The translations under genes were made by a program, and so were the position numbers. Below the pieces are notes generated by a model. It was not told the DNA's origin, searched no databases, and saw only the letters and a list, made by a program, of their open reading frames with translations. This document shows positions 6,280-12,555 of a stretch of DNA of 32,562 nt, in pieces (within the stretch, counting starts at the first letter, position 1; each line of letters starts with the position of its first letter). Source of the DNA: Candidatus Wildermuthbacteria bacterium (GTDB taxonomy: Bacteria > Patescibacteriota > Minisyncoccia > Minisyncoccales > UBA10102); contig JACQMR010000009.1 in assembly GCA_016203455.1 (NCBI GenBank), forward strand, positions 70,524 through 103,085, given 5' to 3'.

Positions 6280-6308
6280 TTGACAAAAAATTTGAGGTTT
6301 GCTAGGAT
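6280..6308 (+). promoter_or_regulatory. Promoter of the Phe attenuator unit
   Basis: TTGACA, 17-bp spacer ending TTTGC, TAGGAT. Predicted start near 6315, 5 nt before the leader ATG. Confidence 0.8.
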
Positions 6309-6319
6309 TATTTTACAAC

Positions 6320-6394
6320 ATGAAACAGTCCAATCGCTTTTGCTTTTATTTCTTTTTTACCGGCCCCGCGAAGAGCCAGGACTTTTTGATGTAA
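6320..6394 (+). CDS. Phe-rich attenuator leader peptide (24 aa)
   Basis: Mini-ORF ATG 6320 to TAA 6392-6394, absent from the ORF track because of its size. It contains RFCFYFFFT, i.e. five Phe codons and one Tyr codon within seven codons (6338-6358), and a sixth Phe near the end: 6 Phe of 24 residues. This is the pattern of the pheA leader of enterobacteria. It is followed by a 12-bp terminator and then by a prephenate-dehydratase/ACT-like gene, a Phe-pathway family. A ribosome stalled at the Phe codons would leave 6371-6383 free for the antiterminator; one reaching the stop would cover it. Initiation is probably leaderless, as no SD is present. Confidence 0.85.
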   Translation: MKQSNRFCFYFFFTGPAKSQDFLM

Positions 6395-6454
6395 CAGCAA
6401 CATCTTGAATCTAGTCCCCGGCCTCTTTGTATAAAGAGGCCGGGTTTGTTTTTG
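6371..6454 (+). promoter_or_regulatory. Phe transcription attenuator (antiterminator and terminator)
   Basis: Terminator: perfect 12-bp stem CCCGGCCTCTTT (6417-6428) / AAAGAGGCCGGG (6433-6444), 4-nt loop, then TTTGTTTTTG. Competing antiterminator: AAGAGCCAGGACT (6371-6383) pairs with AGTCCCCGGCCTCTT (6413-6427) through AAGAG/CTCTT, CC/GG and GGACT/AGTCC, capped by an inner GATGT/ACATC hairpin. The two structures share the terminator 5' arm and exclude each other, the classical attenuation design. A low-Phe state should allow read-through into the downstream gene. Confidence 0.83.
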
Positions 6455-6579
6455 TGGAGAGAATGGTTTTTTGGCGGCAGTCCTTTGATTTTAATCGGGG
6501 TTGCCTCCAGGAAATCACGAGTAATCCTGGCGCTTTCAAAAGCGAGAGTTCTTTTATAACTGGAACAAGAGGAGTATCT

Positions 6580-7470
6580 ATGGTTATTAAAGTCGGGTTC
6601 CTGGGACCAATGGGCAGTTATAGCGAGAAAGTGGCGCGCGATATGGCGAGGCATCCTGAATCTTCGCAATGGGTTGAAATTGGGACAATCCCGGAGGTTA
6701 TTGAAAATGTTGCCACGGGTCTGGTTGGCGAGGGCATTGTTCCGTTGCGTACGGCATACGGAGATGTGCCGGAAACATTGGACGCTTTGCATCGGGCCGT
6801 TGTTGGCATGGGGAGCCAGGGCGGGAGCATCTTCATCACTGGATACTCCGACAGAACCATTAAATTTTGGCTCGGAGGACTCCCGGGGGCAACTTTGGCT
6901 GACATAGCAGAGGTTGTAACAAAGCAAGAAGCGGTCCAGGCATGCGCTTCCGAAATCAGTCGCTTGGTGCCTGGCTATGCTCCGGTTTATCAGGCAAGTA
7001 CCGCGCTTGGAGCGCGTATGGTTGCCACCAGTGGGCATAGAACACGGGCCACGCTTTGCTCATTGGAAGCACTCCATGAAAACGGCTTGGTTCCATTGCT
7101 GTCCTCGCCGATTATTCGGGTGACAAGTTTCATCCGTGTCGGGCCGCGCCGTTACGCAGGGGCGCAATACGACGAAAGCGCCGTAATGGTCCGAGTTCTG
7201 CAGGATCGTCCAGGGATCCTCAAGTCCATAGGTGAGGCCGTGGATCCCCTGAATCTTGTGGACTTCTCTGTGCTAAAAAATCGCCTTGATGTTGGCGACA
7301 AGATGGCACAGGTTGTGTTTCTCCTGCGGATTAAGGCGGGAGTTAGGGAGGCCGAACTCGTCGTGGAGTTTTTGCGGGCAATGTTCCGGGTGAAGGAGGA
7401 GCTTTTTGGAGTTCCCGAGGATTTGCGGTCGTTGGTCACGAACCTCGGCAGTTATCCGGTATTGCTCTAG
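6580..7470 (+). CDS. Prephenate dehydratase/ACT-like protein with lost catalytic motifs
   Basis: 296-aa protein from ATG 6580 (AGAGGAG 5 nt upstream; the track start at 6427 lies in the terminator). Residues 1-190 follow the PheA dehydratase domain: GFLGPMGSYSEKVA, GIVPLRTAYGDVPETLDAL, a VTKQEAVQAC...ASTALGA stretch, and VTSFIRVG. The normal ENS of the PIENS motif is RTA (57-59) and the Thr-Arg-Phe motif is Thr-Ser-Phe (182-184), so dehydratase activity is doubtful. Residues about 200-255 form an ACT domain (VRVLQDRPGILKSIGEAV), although the ESRP Phe-site motif is not kept. It sits under a Phe attenuator and ends before its own terminator. I infer a phenylalanine-responsive regulator derived from PheA; an active but divergent enzyme cannot be excluded. 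Confidence 0.8.
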   Translation: MVIKVGFLGPMGSYSEKVARDMARHPESSQWVEIGTIPEVIENVATGLVGEGIVPLRTAYGDVPETLDALHRAVVGMGSQGGSIFITGYSDRTIKFWLGGLPGATLADIAEVVTKQEAVQACASEISRLVPGYAPVYQASTALGARMVATSGHRTRATLCSLEALHENGLVPLLSSPIIRVTSFIRVGPRRYAGAQYDESAVMVRVLQDRPGILKSIGEAVDPLNLVDFSVLKNRLDVGDKMAQVVFLLRIKAGVREAELVVEFLRAMFRVKEELFGVPEDLRSLVTNLGSYPVLL

Positions 7471-7483
7471 TATTCGTTTCATT

Positions 7484-7511
7484 AAGAGCGTTCAAAAAAC
7501 GCTCTTTTTCT
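7484..7511 (+). terminator. Terminator of the Phe unit
   Basis: Perfect 9-bp stem AAGAGCGTT / AACGCTCTT followed by TTTC. Confidence 0.88.
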
Positions 7512-7618
7512 TATGATAGATTGGTACTTTGCATTAAGGAATTAAGGATAATTAGGAATAATCTCCAAGATAGCGCAAAGAATTACACGAGTTTTCTTTT
7601 TGTAAAACGCTAGCGGAG

Positions 7619-7647
7619 TTGACACGAAGGAGCGCGGTTGGTACATA
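7619..7647 (+). promoter_or_regulatory. Promoter of the 76-aa protein gene
   Basis: TTGACA, 17-bp spacer, TACATA; start expected near 7654. Confidence 0.7.
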
Positions 7648-7687
7648 AAGAGTATCTTTTTTTTGCGCCGTACGCGCGGGGGAAAGC

Positions 7688-7918
7688 ATGGCTCTTTTTG
7701 GCTTCACTCGTCATGAGCAAGATCGTCAGGATTTTCGCGTCCGGGCGCCGGGGGCGCAGGCGGGTTTTGAGCGGATTCAGGCCGCTCTTCCCCAGGAGGT
7801 CGTTGCGTATCTCCGAAGTTCCCTTGAGACGCGGGGCTTGTCACTGGCCGAGATTACCGCGGCCGATGTCGTCAAACTATGGGAAGTCCAGCGGAGGCGT
7901 GCTCAATCTCATGGTTAA
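7688..7918 (+). CDS. Small protein of unknown function, 76 aa
   Basis: Not recognised. ATG 7688 follows GGGGGAAAGC, a weak SD, and lies about 35 nt after the expected transcript start. The N-terminus is charged and Gln/Arg-rich (GFTRHEQDRQDFRVRAPG); the rest has helical character, including LPQEVVAYLRSSLETRGLSLAEITAADVVKLWEVQ, which resembles a small helical domain but matches no family I can name. There is no cysteine and no membrane segment. It forms a closed unit: promoter at 7619, terminator at 7920. It lies between the Phe and Leu attenuator units but shows no leader peptide of its own. Confidence 0.6.
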   Translation: MALFGFTRHEQDRQDFRVRAPGAQAGFERIQAALPQEVVAYLRSSLETRGLSLAEITAADVVKLWEVQRRRAQSHG

Positions 7919-7919
7919 A

Positions 7920-7946
7920 GCGGTCTTTCTTGGACCGCCTTTTTTC
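7920..7946 (+). terminator. Terminator of the 76-aa protein gene
   Basis: GCGGTC / GACCGC stem, 7-nt loop, CCTTTTTT. Its T-run touches the -35 of the Leu unit. Confidence 0.8.
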
Positions 7947-7975
7947 TTGACATTCTTTTTCGTTTTTGCTATACA
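7947..7975 (+). promoter_or_regulatory. Promoter of the Leu attenuator operon
   Basis: TTGACA, 17-bp spacer ending TTTGC, TATACA. Predicted start around 7982, about 5 nt before the leader ATG. Confidence 0.85.
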
Positions 7976-7986
7976 TATCGCATAGT

Positions 7987-8061
7987 ATGATTTCTTCACA
8001 GCGAAACAATCTGTTGTTGGGATTGTTGCTCCTCTTGAATACGGGGAGTGTTTCGCGTTGA
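7987..8061 (+). CDS. Leu-rich attenuator leader peptide (24 aa)
   Basis: Mini-ORF ATG 7987 to TGA 8059-8061, not in the ORF track. The core NNLLLGLLLLLN contains eight Leu codons in nine positions (CTG, TTG x5, CTC x2; 8011-8037). This is a leuL-type leader. The Leu run ends exactly where the antiterminator arm begins (8037), so a ribosome starved for Leu-tRNA would stall with that arm free, while one finishing at the stop would cover it. The downstream cistron is a leucine-binding domain and the operon ends in a tRNA-Leu(CAG), which reads the CTG codon present in the leader. No SD is visible; initiation is probably leaderless. Confidence 0.9.
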   Translation: MISSQRNNLLLGLLLLLNTGSVSR

Positions 8062-8125
8062 AGAGCAGGCAGATAGGCCATATTCTTTAAACGCACGCAC
8101 TCCCCGATTCAATCGGGGAGTTTTT
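8037..8125 (+). promoter_or_regulatory. Leu transcription attenuator (antiterminator and terminator)
   Basis: Terminator: ACTCCCCGATT (8099-8109) / AATCGGGGAGT (8111-8121) with a T-run TTTTTG; in practice an 8-bp ACTCCCCG/CGGGGAGT stem with a 7-nt loop. Antiterminator: 8037-8059 pairs with 8090-8110 as GAAT/ATTC, CGGGGAGTG/CACTCCCCG and GCGTT/AACGC, 18 bp in all with a one-base bulge and one small internal loop. The CACTCCCCG segment is shared, so the structures exclude each other. Confidence 0.88.
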
Positions 8126-8237
8126 GTTTGTTTCGACGATTGTATATTGGGGAAAGTGAAATATACAATCGTCGGCACATTAACAACAAAATGAAAAAAA
8201 AGGAGAATGCTTTGGGTGCCGAAAGCAAAATTGTACT

Positions 8238-8657
8238 GTGAATGCGAGGACGGTTTTTTCCTGGGGTCGCGCAAGCTATTCTGGCGGCGATGGAGATGAC
8301 ATCCACACAGCTACCATACAATTGATTCGGGACGGGAAGGAGTACACTGAAGCCGCAGTGGGCAATGGCCCCGTGGACGCCTTGTGCAGGGCCATTGACC
8401 GTGTTGTGGGCGAACATTGTACTGTGGGCAATTTTACTGTTCGGGCTATGGATAAAGGAGTGAATTCCATTGGCCTGGTAGTCTTGCATGTTGAAAGAGA
8501 CGGCAAGATTTATCCCGGGCGCGGCGAATCTCACGACATTATCATTGCCAGCGGAAAGGCGTATTTGAATGCCTTGATGTTGGCGCTGTCGGCCGACGGG
8601 GAACAAGAAATTATTATTCCCGTCGTGCTGGGCGTAGCACACACCCCCATGAGTTAG
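8238..8657 (+). CDS. Stand-alone LeuA allosteric (LeuA_dimer) domain
   Basis: 139-aa protein matching only the C-terminal regulatory domain of 2-isopropylmalate synthase, the domain that binds leucine. Diagnostic stretches are TATIQLIRDGKEYTEAA, GNGPVDALCRAIDRVVG, FTVRAMDKGVNSIG, and GRGESHDIIIASGKAYLNAL. There is no TIM-barrel catalytic part before it. The start is uncertain: GTG 8238 is the only usual start in frame and overlaps the TGA of a 16-codon ORF (8191-8241) as GTGA, which could give translational coupling; AAGGAG at 8200 is too far to serve it. It follows the Leu attenuator and is 5 nt from tRNA-Leu, so both are probably co-transcribed. Likely a leucine sensor or a modulator of another protein; the partner is unknown. 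Confidence 0.87.
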   Translation: MNARTVFSWGRASYSGGDGDDIHTATIQLIRDGKEYTEAAVGNGPVDALCRAIDRVVGEHCTVGNFTVRAMDKGVNSIGLVVLHVERDGKIYPGRGESHDIIIASGKAYLNALMLALSADGEQEIIIPVVLGVAHTPMS

Positions 8658-8662
8658 ATTGT

Positions 8663-8761
8663 AGGGCGGTAGCTCAACCAGGCAGAGCGCCGGGTTCAGA
8701 GCCCGGAGGTAGCCGCATTCTAATGGCTGTATTATCGGTTCAAATCCGATCCGCCCTACCA
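8663..8761 (+). tRNA. tRNA-Leu (anticodon CAG)
   Basis: Class II tRNA: acceptor AGGGCGG / CCGCCCT, D arm GCTC...GAGC, anticodon stem CCGGG / CCCGG with loop TTCAGAG (anticodon CAG at 8697-8699, reads CUG), long variable arm with AGCC/GGCT stem, T arm ATCGG-TTCAAAT-CCGAT, discriminator A and encoded CCA. It starts 5 nt after the LeuA-domain stop, and no strong promoter is seen between them. Confidence 0.95.
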
Positions 8762-8773
8762 AGAATTAAAACC

Positions 8774-8807
8774 ATGGCCTATCTGATAGATAGGCCATTT
8801 TCTTTTG
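8774..8807 (+). terminator. Terminator of the Leu operon
   Basis: Perfect 11-bp stem ATGGCCTATCT / AGATAGGCCAT with 3-nt loop, then TTTCTTTTG. Confidence 0.88.
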
Positions 8808-8831
8808 TTTAATTTTCTCTACAATAGATTT

Positions 8832-9791
8832 ATGCTCATAGACACCCACGGTCATGTTTCTTTTTACGCGTTTAAAGACGATGCTGACGCCGTGTTACAG
8901 CGTACTCTTGAGGGAGATACTTGGGTTGTGATGCCTGGTACGCAGTTTTCCACCTCTAAAAGGGCCGTGGAGCTTGCGGAAAAGTATGATCAGGGGGTGT
9001 ACGCCGCTATCGGGCTTCATCCTATTCATCTTACGGAGAACAGGAGAGTTGACGAGCTGGAAACGCAGTCGGAGATCCTTCAGCAAGTTCAGCATGAAAA
9101 ATCATGGATGACTTTTCAGACAAAAGGGGAGGAGTTTGATTACGCGAAATACAAGGAGCTGGGGCAGAGTAAAAAGGTGGTTGCCGTAGGGGAATGCGGC
9201 CTGGATTATTACTGGGAGCCCAAAGGCAAAGAAAAACGCGAAGCCCAGCGCGTGAAGCAAAAATCAGCTCTTGCGTTGCAGGTAAAACTCGCGGGTGAAC
9301 TCGGTCTCCCCGTTATTTTGCATTGCCGCAAAGCTCACGAGGATTTGATTGAGTTTCTTGATACAAGATACAAAATACAAGATACAAGATTGCGGGGCGT
9401 TGTTCACTGTTACACCGGCGACTTAAAGCAGGCAGAACAATTTTATGGACTGGGCCTGTATTTCGGGTTCAACGGCCTGATTTTTAAGCATGTGCCCGCT
9501 TTGCCAGACCCAAAAGAAATTATAGCCGCCTTGCCTTTAGAAAGAATTGTGCTGGAAACCGACTCGCCGTATCTAACTCCTGCCATAGCAGGGACTGTCC
9601 CTGCTACTTTGGCTCGCCGTAGTCTCGAAGAAAAAAGGGACGAAGGCGGCCCTCATGATGAAAGAAATGAGCCCCTGTTTGTAAAGTATGTGGCTGAAGA
9701 AATCGCCCGCATAAAAGGTATTTCGTTGGAAGAAGTGGCAAGAGTTACAACGCAAAACGCGAAGGACCTTTTTTCTCTGGATACAAAATAG
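8832..9791 (+). CDS. tatD: TatD-family metal-dependent hydrolase/DNase
   Basis: 319-aa TIM-barrel metallohydrolase; family members act as Mg-dependent 3'-5' exonucleases or, in some cases, D-aminoacyl-type deacylases. Metal motifs are present in order: DTHGH near the N-terminus, GECGLDYY with the bridging Glu, LPVILHCRKAHEDL, VVHCYTG and VLETDSPYLTP. Start ATG 8832, six nt after TACAAT (leaderless); the track start at 8805 precedes that -10. Two oddities: a simple-repeat stretch coding DTRYKIQDTR (9358-9389), and about 25 extra residues (AIAGTVPATLARRSLEEKRDEG) between LTP and the conserved RNEPLFVKYVAE, containing a 21-bp palindrome at 9586. Confidence 0.92.
   Translation: MLIDTHGHVSFYAFKDDADAVLQRTLEGDTWVVMPGTQFSTSKRAVELAEKYDQGVYAAIGLHPIHLTENRRVDELETQSEILQQVQHEKSWMTFQTKGEEFDYAKYKELGQSKKVVAVGECGLDYYWEPKGKEKREAQRVKQKSALALQVKLAGELGLPVILHCRKAHEDLIEFLDTRYKIQDTRLRGVVHCYTGDLKQAEQFYGLGLYFGFNGLIFKHVPALPDPKEIIAALPLERIVLETDSPYLTPAIAGTVPATLARRSLEEKRDEGGPHDERNEPLFVKYVAEEIARIKGISLEEVARVTTQNAKDLFSLDTK
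9358..9389. repeat. ATACAAG simple repeat inside tatD
   Basis: Four to five tandem copies of ATACAAG/ATACAAA, kept in frame and translated as a DTRYKIQDTR segment. Confidence 0.8.
9586..9606. repeat. GGGACTGTCCC palindrome inside tatD
   Basis: TAGCAGGGAC-T-GTCCCTGCTA, perfect 10-bp arms. The same core occurs in mfd at 31773-31791. Confidence 0.8.
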
Positions 9792-9794
9792 TAT

Positions 9795-12191
9795 ATGCGC
9801 GGCGCACCCATGTATATCGCTTGGCTTGGGGATGTATCCCAAAAAGATGTCGCGCTTGTCGGTGGCAAGGCCGCCGGGCTTGGAGAACTTGCGCGAGCGG
9901 GGGTTCTTGTGCCTGAAGGATTTGTTGTGACAACGAGCGCGTACGGGGCGTTTGTAAAAGAGAGCGGTATAGATAAAGAGCTGGAAAAGATATTCGCGGG
10001 AGCGGACGGGCGCGGTGAACAGGTCTTGCGAAAAAGCTCCCGGCTTGCCAGGGAGTGTATTTTGAACGCGCCGTTTCCCGCGGTTCTTGAGCAAGAGATT
10101 TTGCAAGCATACGAGAAGCTTTCTGCCAAACACAAGGGACGGGCGCGCGTGGCAGTGAGATCTTCCGGGGTTCACGAGGACTCGGCAGAGGCGTCTTTTG
10201 CTGGTCAGCACGACACATTTTTGAATGTTTCGGGAGCGCGGGCCGTTCTTTTGGCTGTGCGGGCGTGTTTTGCTTCTTTGTATTCTGAACGGGCGGTGTT
10301 TTATGCGAAAGAGCGCGGCATTGTTTTTTTGCATAGCGCGCTCGCGGTGTGCGTGCAGGCAATGGTGAGGAGCGATATAGCCGCAAGCGGGGTGGCGTTT
10401 ACCGCTGAACCCGAAACCGGATGCAAGACCGCTCTCGTTATTACCGGGTCTTATGGTCTTGGAGAAACCATTGTGCAGGGTAAAGTTGAGCCGGATGAAT
10501 TCGTGGTGTTTAGGCCCTCTTTGCTTTTGGGATATTCAGCGATTATCTCTCGTACGCTCGGCAGGAAAAGCAAAAAGTCAACGCGCGCGAGTAAAGGCGT
10601 GCGCGAACAAGAGGTTTTGCAAAAAGACGCGGAACGATTTTGTCTTTCAGACAGGGAAGTTTTACATTTGGCTTGTTCATGCGTTGCCATAGAGGAGCGG
10701 TTTTCCGGATTGGCCGGACATTCCGTTGTTCTGGATATTGAGTGGGCAAAAGACGGCATAGACGGCAAAATATATATTGTGCAGGCGCGGCAAGAAACTG
10801 TGCATTCGCAAGGCGCGTCTGTTCGGGGGTATGCGATATATAAAAGACAGGGCACGGGGAACATATTGGCGCAAGGCGTTGCCGTTGGGCGCGGAATGGC
10901 AGTTGGAAGGGCGCGGGTTGTTCGCAATAAAAAAGATATTTTGGCAATACAAAAAGGAGATATTCTGGTGGCTGAACGCACGGATCCCGATTGGGAGCCG
11001 GTGTTGAAGCGTGTTGCGGGCGTTGTTGCAGAAACCGGAGGAAGAACGAGTCATGCCGCGATTGTTGCCCGGGAGCTGGGCATTCCCACGATTGTGGGCG
11101 CGAGAGGAGCAATGCGGGTTCTTGCCGGAAAGGAGATTACCCTTGATTGCAGTGAGGGCGTTGGCATTGTGTACGAGGGCCGCGTGCCGTTTACTGTCGC
11201 AGTACAGAACGCGCCCGGCATTGTTCAAACAAAGACAAAAGTGATGGTGAATATAGGATCTCCCGCCTCGGCGTTCCAGCATTCTTTTTTGCCTGTGCAG
11301 GGAGTTGGCCTCGGCCGTCTGGAGTTTTTGATTGCTTCTCATATAAAAATTCATCCGAACGCTCTTTTGCGGTACGGCGAACTGAAAAATCTTGCAAAAA
11401 CAAACGCGAAGATTCGCCGCATTGCGAAAGACATAGACGGACTGACCGCGGGCTATTCCAATAAATCGCGGTTTTATCTGGACAAACTGTCTGAAGGCAT
11501 GGGAACGATAGCCGCGGCGTTCTGGCCGCGCGAGGTTATCATTCGTTTTTCGGATTTTAAAACAAATGAATATCGTTCTTTGATTGGCGGGGAGTTATAC
11601 GAGCCGTTTGAAGAAAATCCCATGCTTGGATGGAGAGGGGCTTCCCGCTACGGCGATCCCAGGTTTGCCGAGGCCTTTGGCCTGGAGTGCAAAGCCATGC
11701 TAAAGGCGCGGAATGAATGGCGCCTTACCAACATTATACCCATGGTTCCTTTTTGCCGCACCGTAGAGGAGGGCAAAAGAACGATTGAGATGATGAAAAA
11801 GCATGGATTGAGCAGGGAGCAAGACAAAACACTCAAGGTGTATGTGATGTGCGAGATTCCTTCCAATGTTTTGCTTGCCGATGAATTTTTGGATGTGTTT
11901 GATGGTATGTCTATCGGTTCAAACGATTTAACCCAGCTTGTGCTTGGAAGAGATAGGGATAGCGGGGAAAAAGAACCGGACGAAGAGAACAACGAGGCGG
12001 TGCGGCGCATGGTGCGTATGGCCATTCGGGCGTGCAAAAAGCGGGGCAAGTATGTTGGTATTTGCGGGCAGGCGCCTTCTGACAGCCCCGCGTTTTTGAA
12101 ATTTTTAATTCAAGAAGGCATAGACAGCGTTTCTTTAAACCCGGACAGCGTTATTTCGGCGCTATCTCGCATAGCAAGGCATGCCGGTTGA
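9795..12191 (+). CDS. ppsA: Phosphoenolpyruvate synthase
   Basis: 798 aa, the usual PpsA length. It converts pyruvate, ATP and water to PEP, AMP and phosphate (gluconeogenic direction). N-terminal ATP-grasp-type domain: DVALVGGKAAGLGEL and VRSSGVHEDSAEASFAGQHDTFLNV. Central swivelling domain with phosphocarrier His420 in GRTSHAAIVARELGIPTIVG. C-terminal TIM barrel with LGWRGASRY, VMCEIPSNVLLADEFL, MSIGSNDLTQL and the acid/base cysteine in GICGQAPSD. Start is ATG 9795 or ATG 9810 (MYIAWLGDV); neither has an SD. It follows tatD by 3 nt and may be co-transcribed with it. A stand-alone RAM domain follows. Confidence 0.95.
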   Translation: MRGAPMYIAWLGDVSQKDVALVGGKAAGLGELARAGVLVPEGFVVTTSAYGAFVKESGIDKELEKIFAGADGRGEQVLRKSSRLARECILNAPFPAVLEQEILQAYEKLSAKHKGRARVAVRSSGVHEDSAEASFAGQHDTFLNVSGARAVLLAVRACFASLYSERAVFYAKERGIVFLHSALAVCVQAMVRSDIAASGVAFTAEPETGCKTALVITGSYGLGETIVQGKVEPDEFVVFRPSLLLGYSAIISRTLGRKSKKSTRASKGVREQEVLQKDAERFCLSDREVLHLACSCVAIEERFSGLAGHSVVLDIEWAKDGIDGKIYIVQARQETVHSQGASVRGYAIYKRQGTGNILAQGVAVGRGMAVGRARVVRNKKDILAIQKGDILVAERTDPDWEPVLKRVAGVVAETGGRTSHAAIVARELGIPTIVGARGAMRVLAGKEITLDCSEGVGIVYEGRVPFTVAVQNAPGIVQTKTKVMVNIGSPASAFQHSFLPVQGVGLGRLEFLIASHIKIHPNALLRYGELKNLAKTNAKIRRIAKDIDGLTAGYSNKSRFYLDKLSEGMGTIAAAFWPREVIIRFSDFKTNEYRSLIGGELYEPFEENPMLGWRGASRYGDPRFAEAFGLECKAMLKARNEWRLTNIIPMVPFCRTVEEGKRTIEMMKKHGLSREQDKTLKVYVMCEIPSNVLLADEFLDVFDGMSIGSNDLTQLVLGRDRDSGEKEPDEENNEAVRRMVRMAIRACKKRGKYVGICGQAPSDSPAFLKFLIQEGIDSVSLNPDSVISALSRIARHAG

Positions 12192-12215
12192 CGATATGTT
12201 GGTATTTGGTATCCT
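12188..12215 (+). promoter_or_regulatory. Likely promoter of the RAM-domain gene
   Basis: TTGACG overlapping the ppsA stop, 16-bp spacer, TATCCT. Confidence 0.5.
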
Positions 12216-12247
12216 TGAAGCGAATCTTTATTGCAGGAGGGTGCGAG

Positions 12248-12517
12248 ATGATGTCCAGGGTGTTCTTTCTGGTTCAGGTGAAAATCGGGCAGAATATGGC
12301 GGCTTTGGAGGATATTCGGAGATTGCTCCAGAGCCATAATTTGGAAGGGCCGGATGTTGTGTCTGGTCCGTATGATATTATTGTTGCGGTATTGTTGAGT
12401 GAGATGATGGCAATGGAAGACATAGGCCGTTTGAGAGAAGCCATTGAAACGGCCCGCGGAGTTTCACGCGTCATTCCTTGTATTTCTTACTCCCCCGTGC
12501 TTTCGCCAACGGGATGA
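12248..12517 (+). CDS. Stand-alone Lrp/AsnC-type RAM domain protein
   Basis: 89-aa protein consisting only of the ligand-binding domain of Lrp/AsnC regulators (RAM, AsnC_trans_reg): a first strand RVFFLVQVKIGQN, helix ALEDIRRLLQSH, the signature VVSGPYDIIVAVLL and the last strand region VSRVIPCISYSPV. There is no helix-turn-helix. Start ATG 12248 has AGGAGG 8 nt upstream; the track start at 12188 lies in the promoter. Family members bind amino acids and assemble as dimers or higher rings; a lone RAM domain can act by joining full-length Lrp proteins or by modulating an enzyme. Closed by its own terminator. Confidence 0.88.
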   Translation: MMSRVFFLVQVKIGQNMAALEDIRRLLQSHNLEGPDVVSGPYDIIVAVLLSEMMAMEDIGRLREAIETARGVSRVIPCISYSPVLSPTG

Positions 12518-12522
12518 GTATG

Positions 12523-12551
12523 GGCGCGATCGCAAAGATCGCGCCTTTTTA
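12523..12551 (+). terminator. Terminator of the RAM-domain gene
   Basis: Perfect 9-bp stem GGCGCGATC / GATCGCGCC, 5-nt loop, TTTTT. The minus-strand mutY ends 5 nt beyond. Confidence 0.9.
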
Positions 12552-12555
12552 CTCT

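Noticed and set aside
8191-8241. 16-codon ORF as a second Leu leader
   Set aside because: It has only two Leu codons and no following terminator; at most it serves for translational coupling to the LeuA-domain gene.
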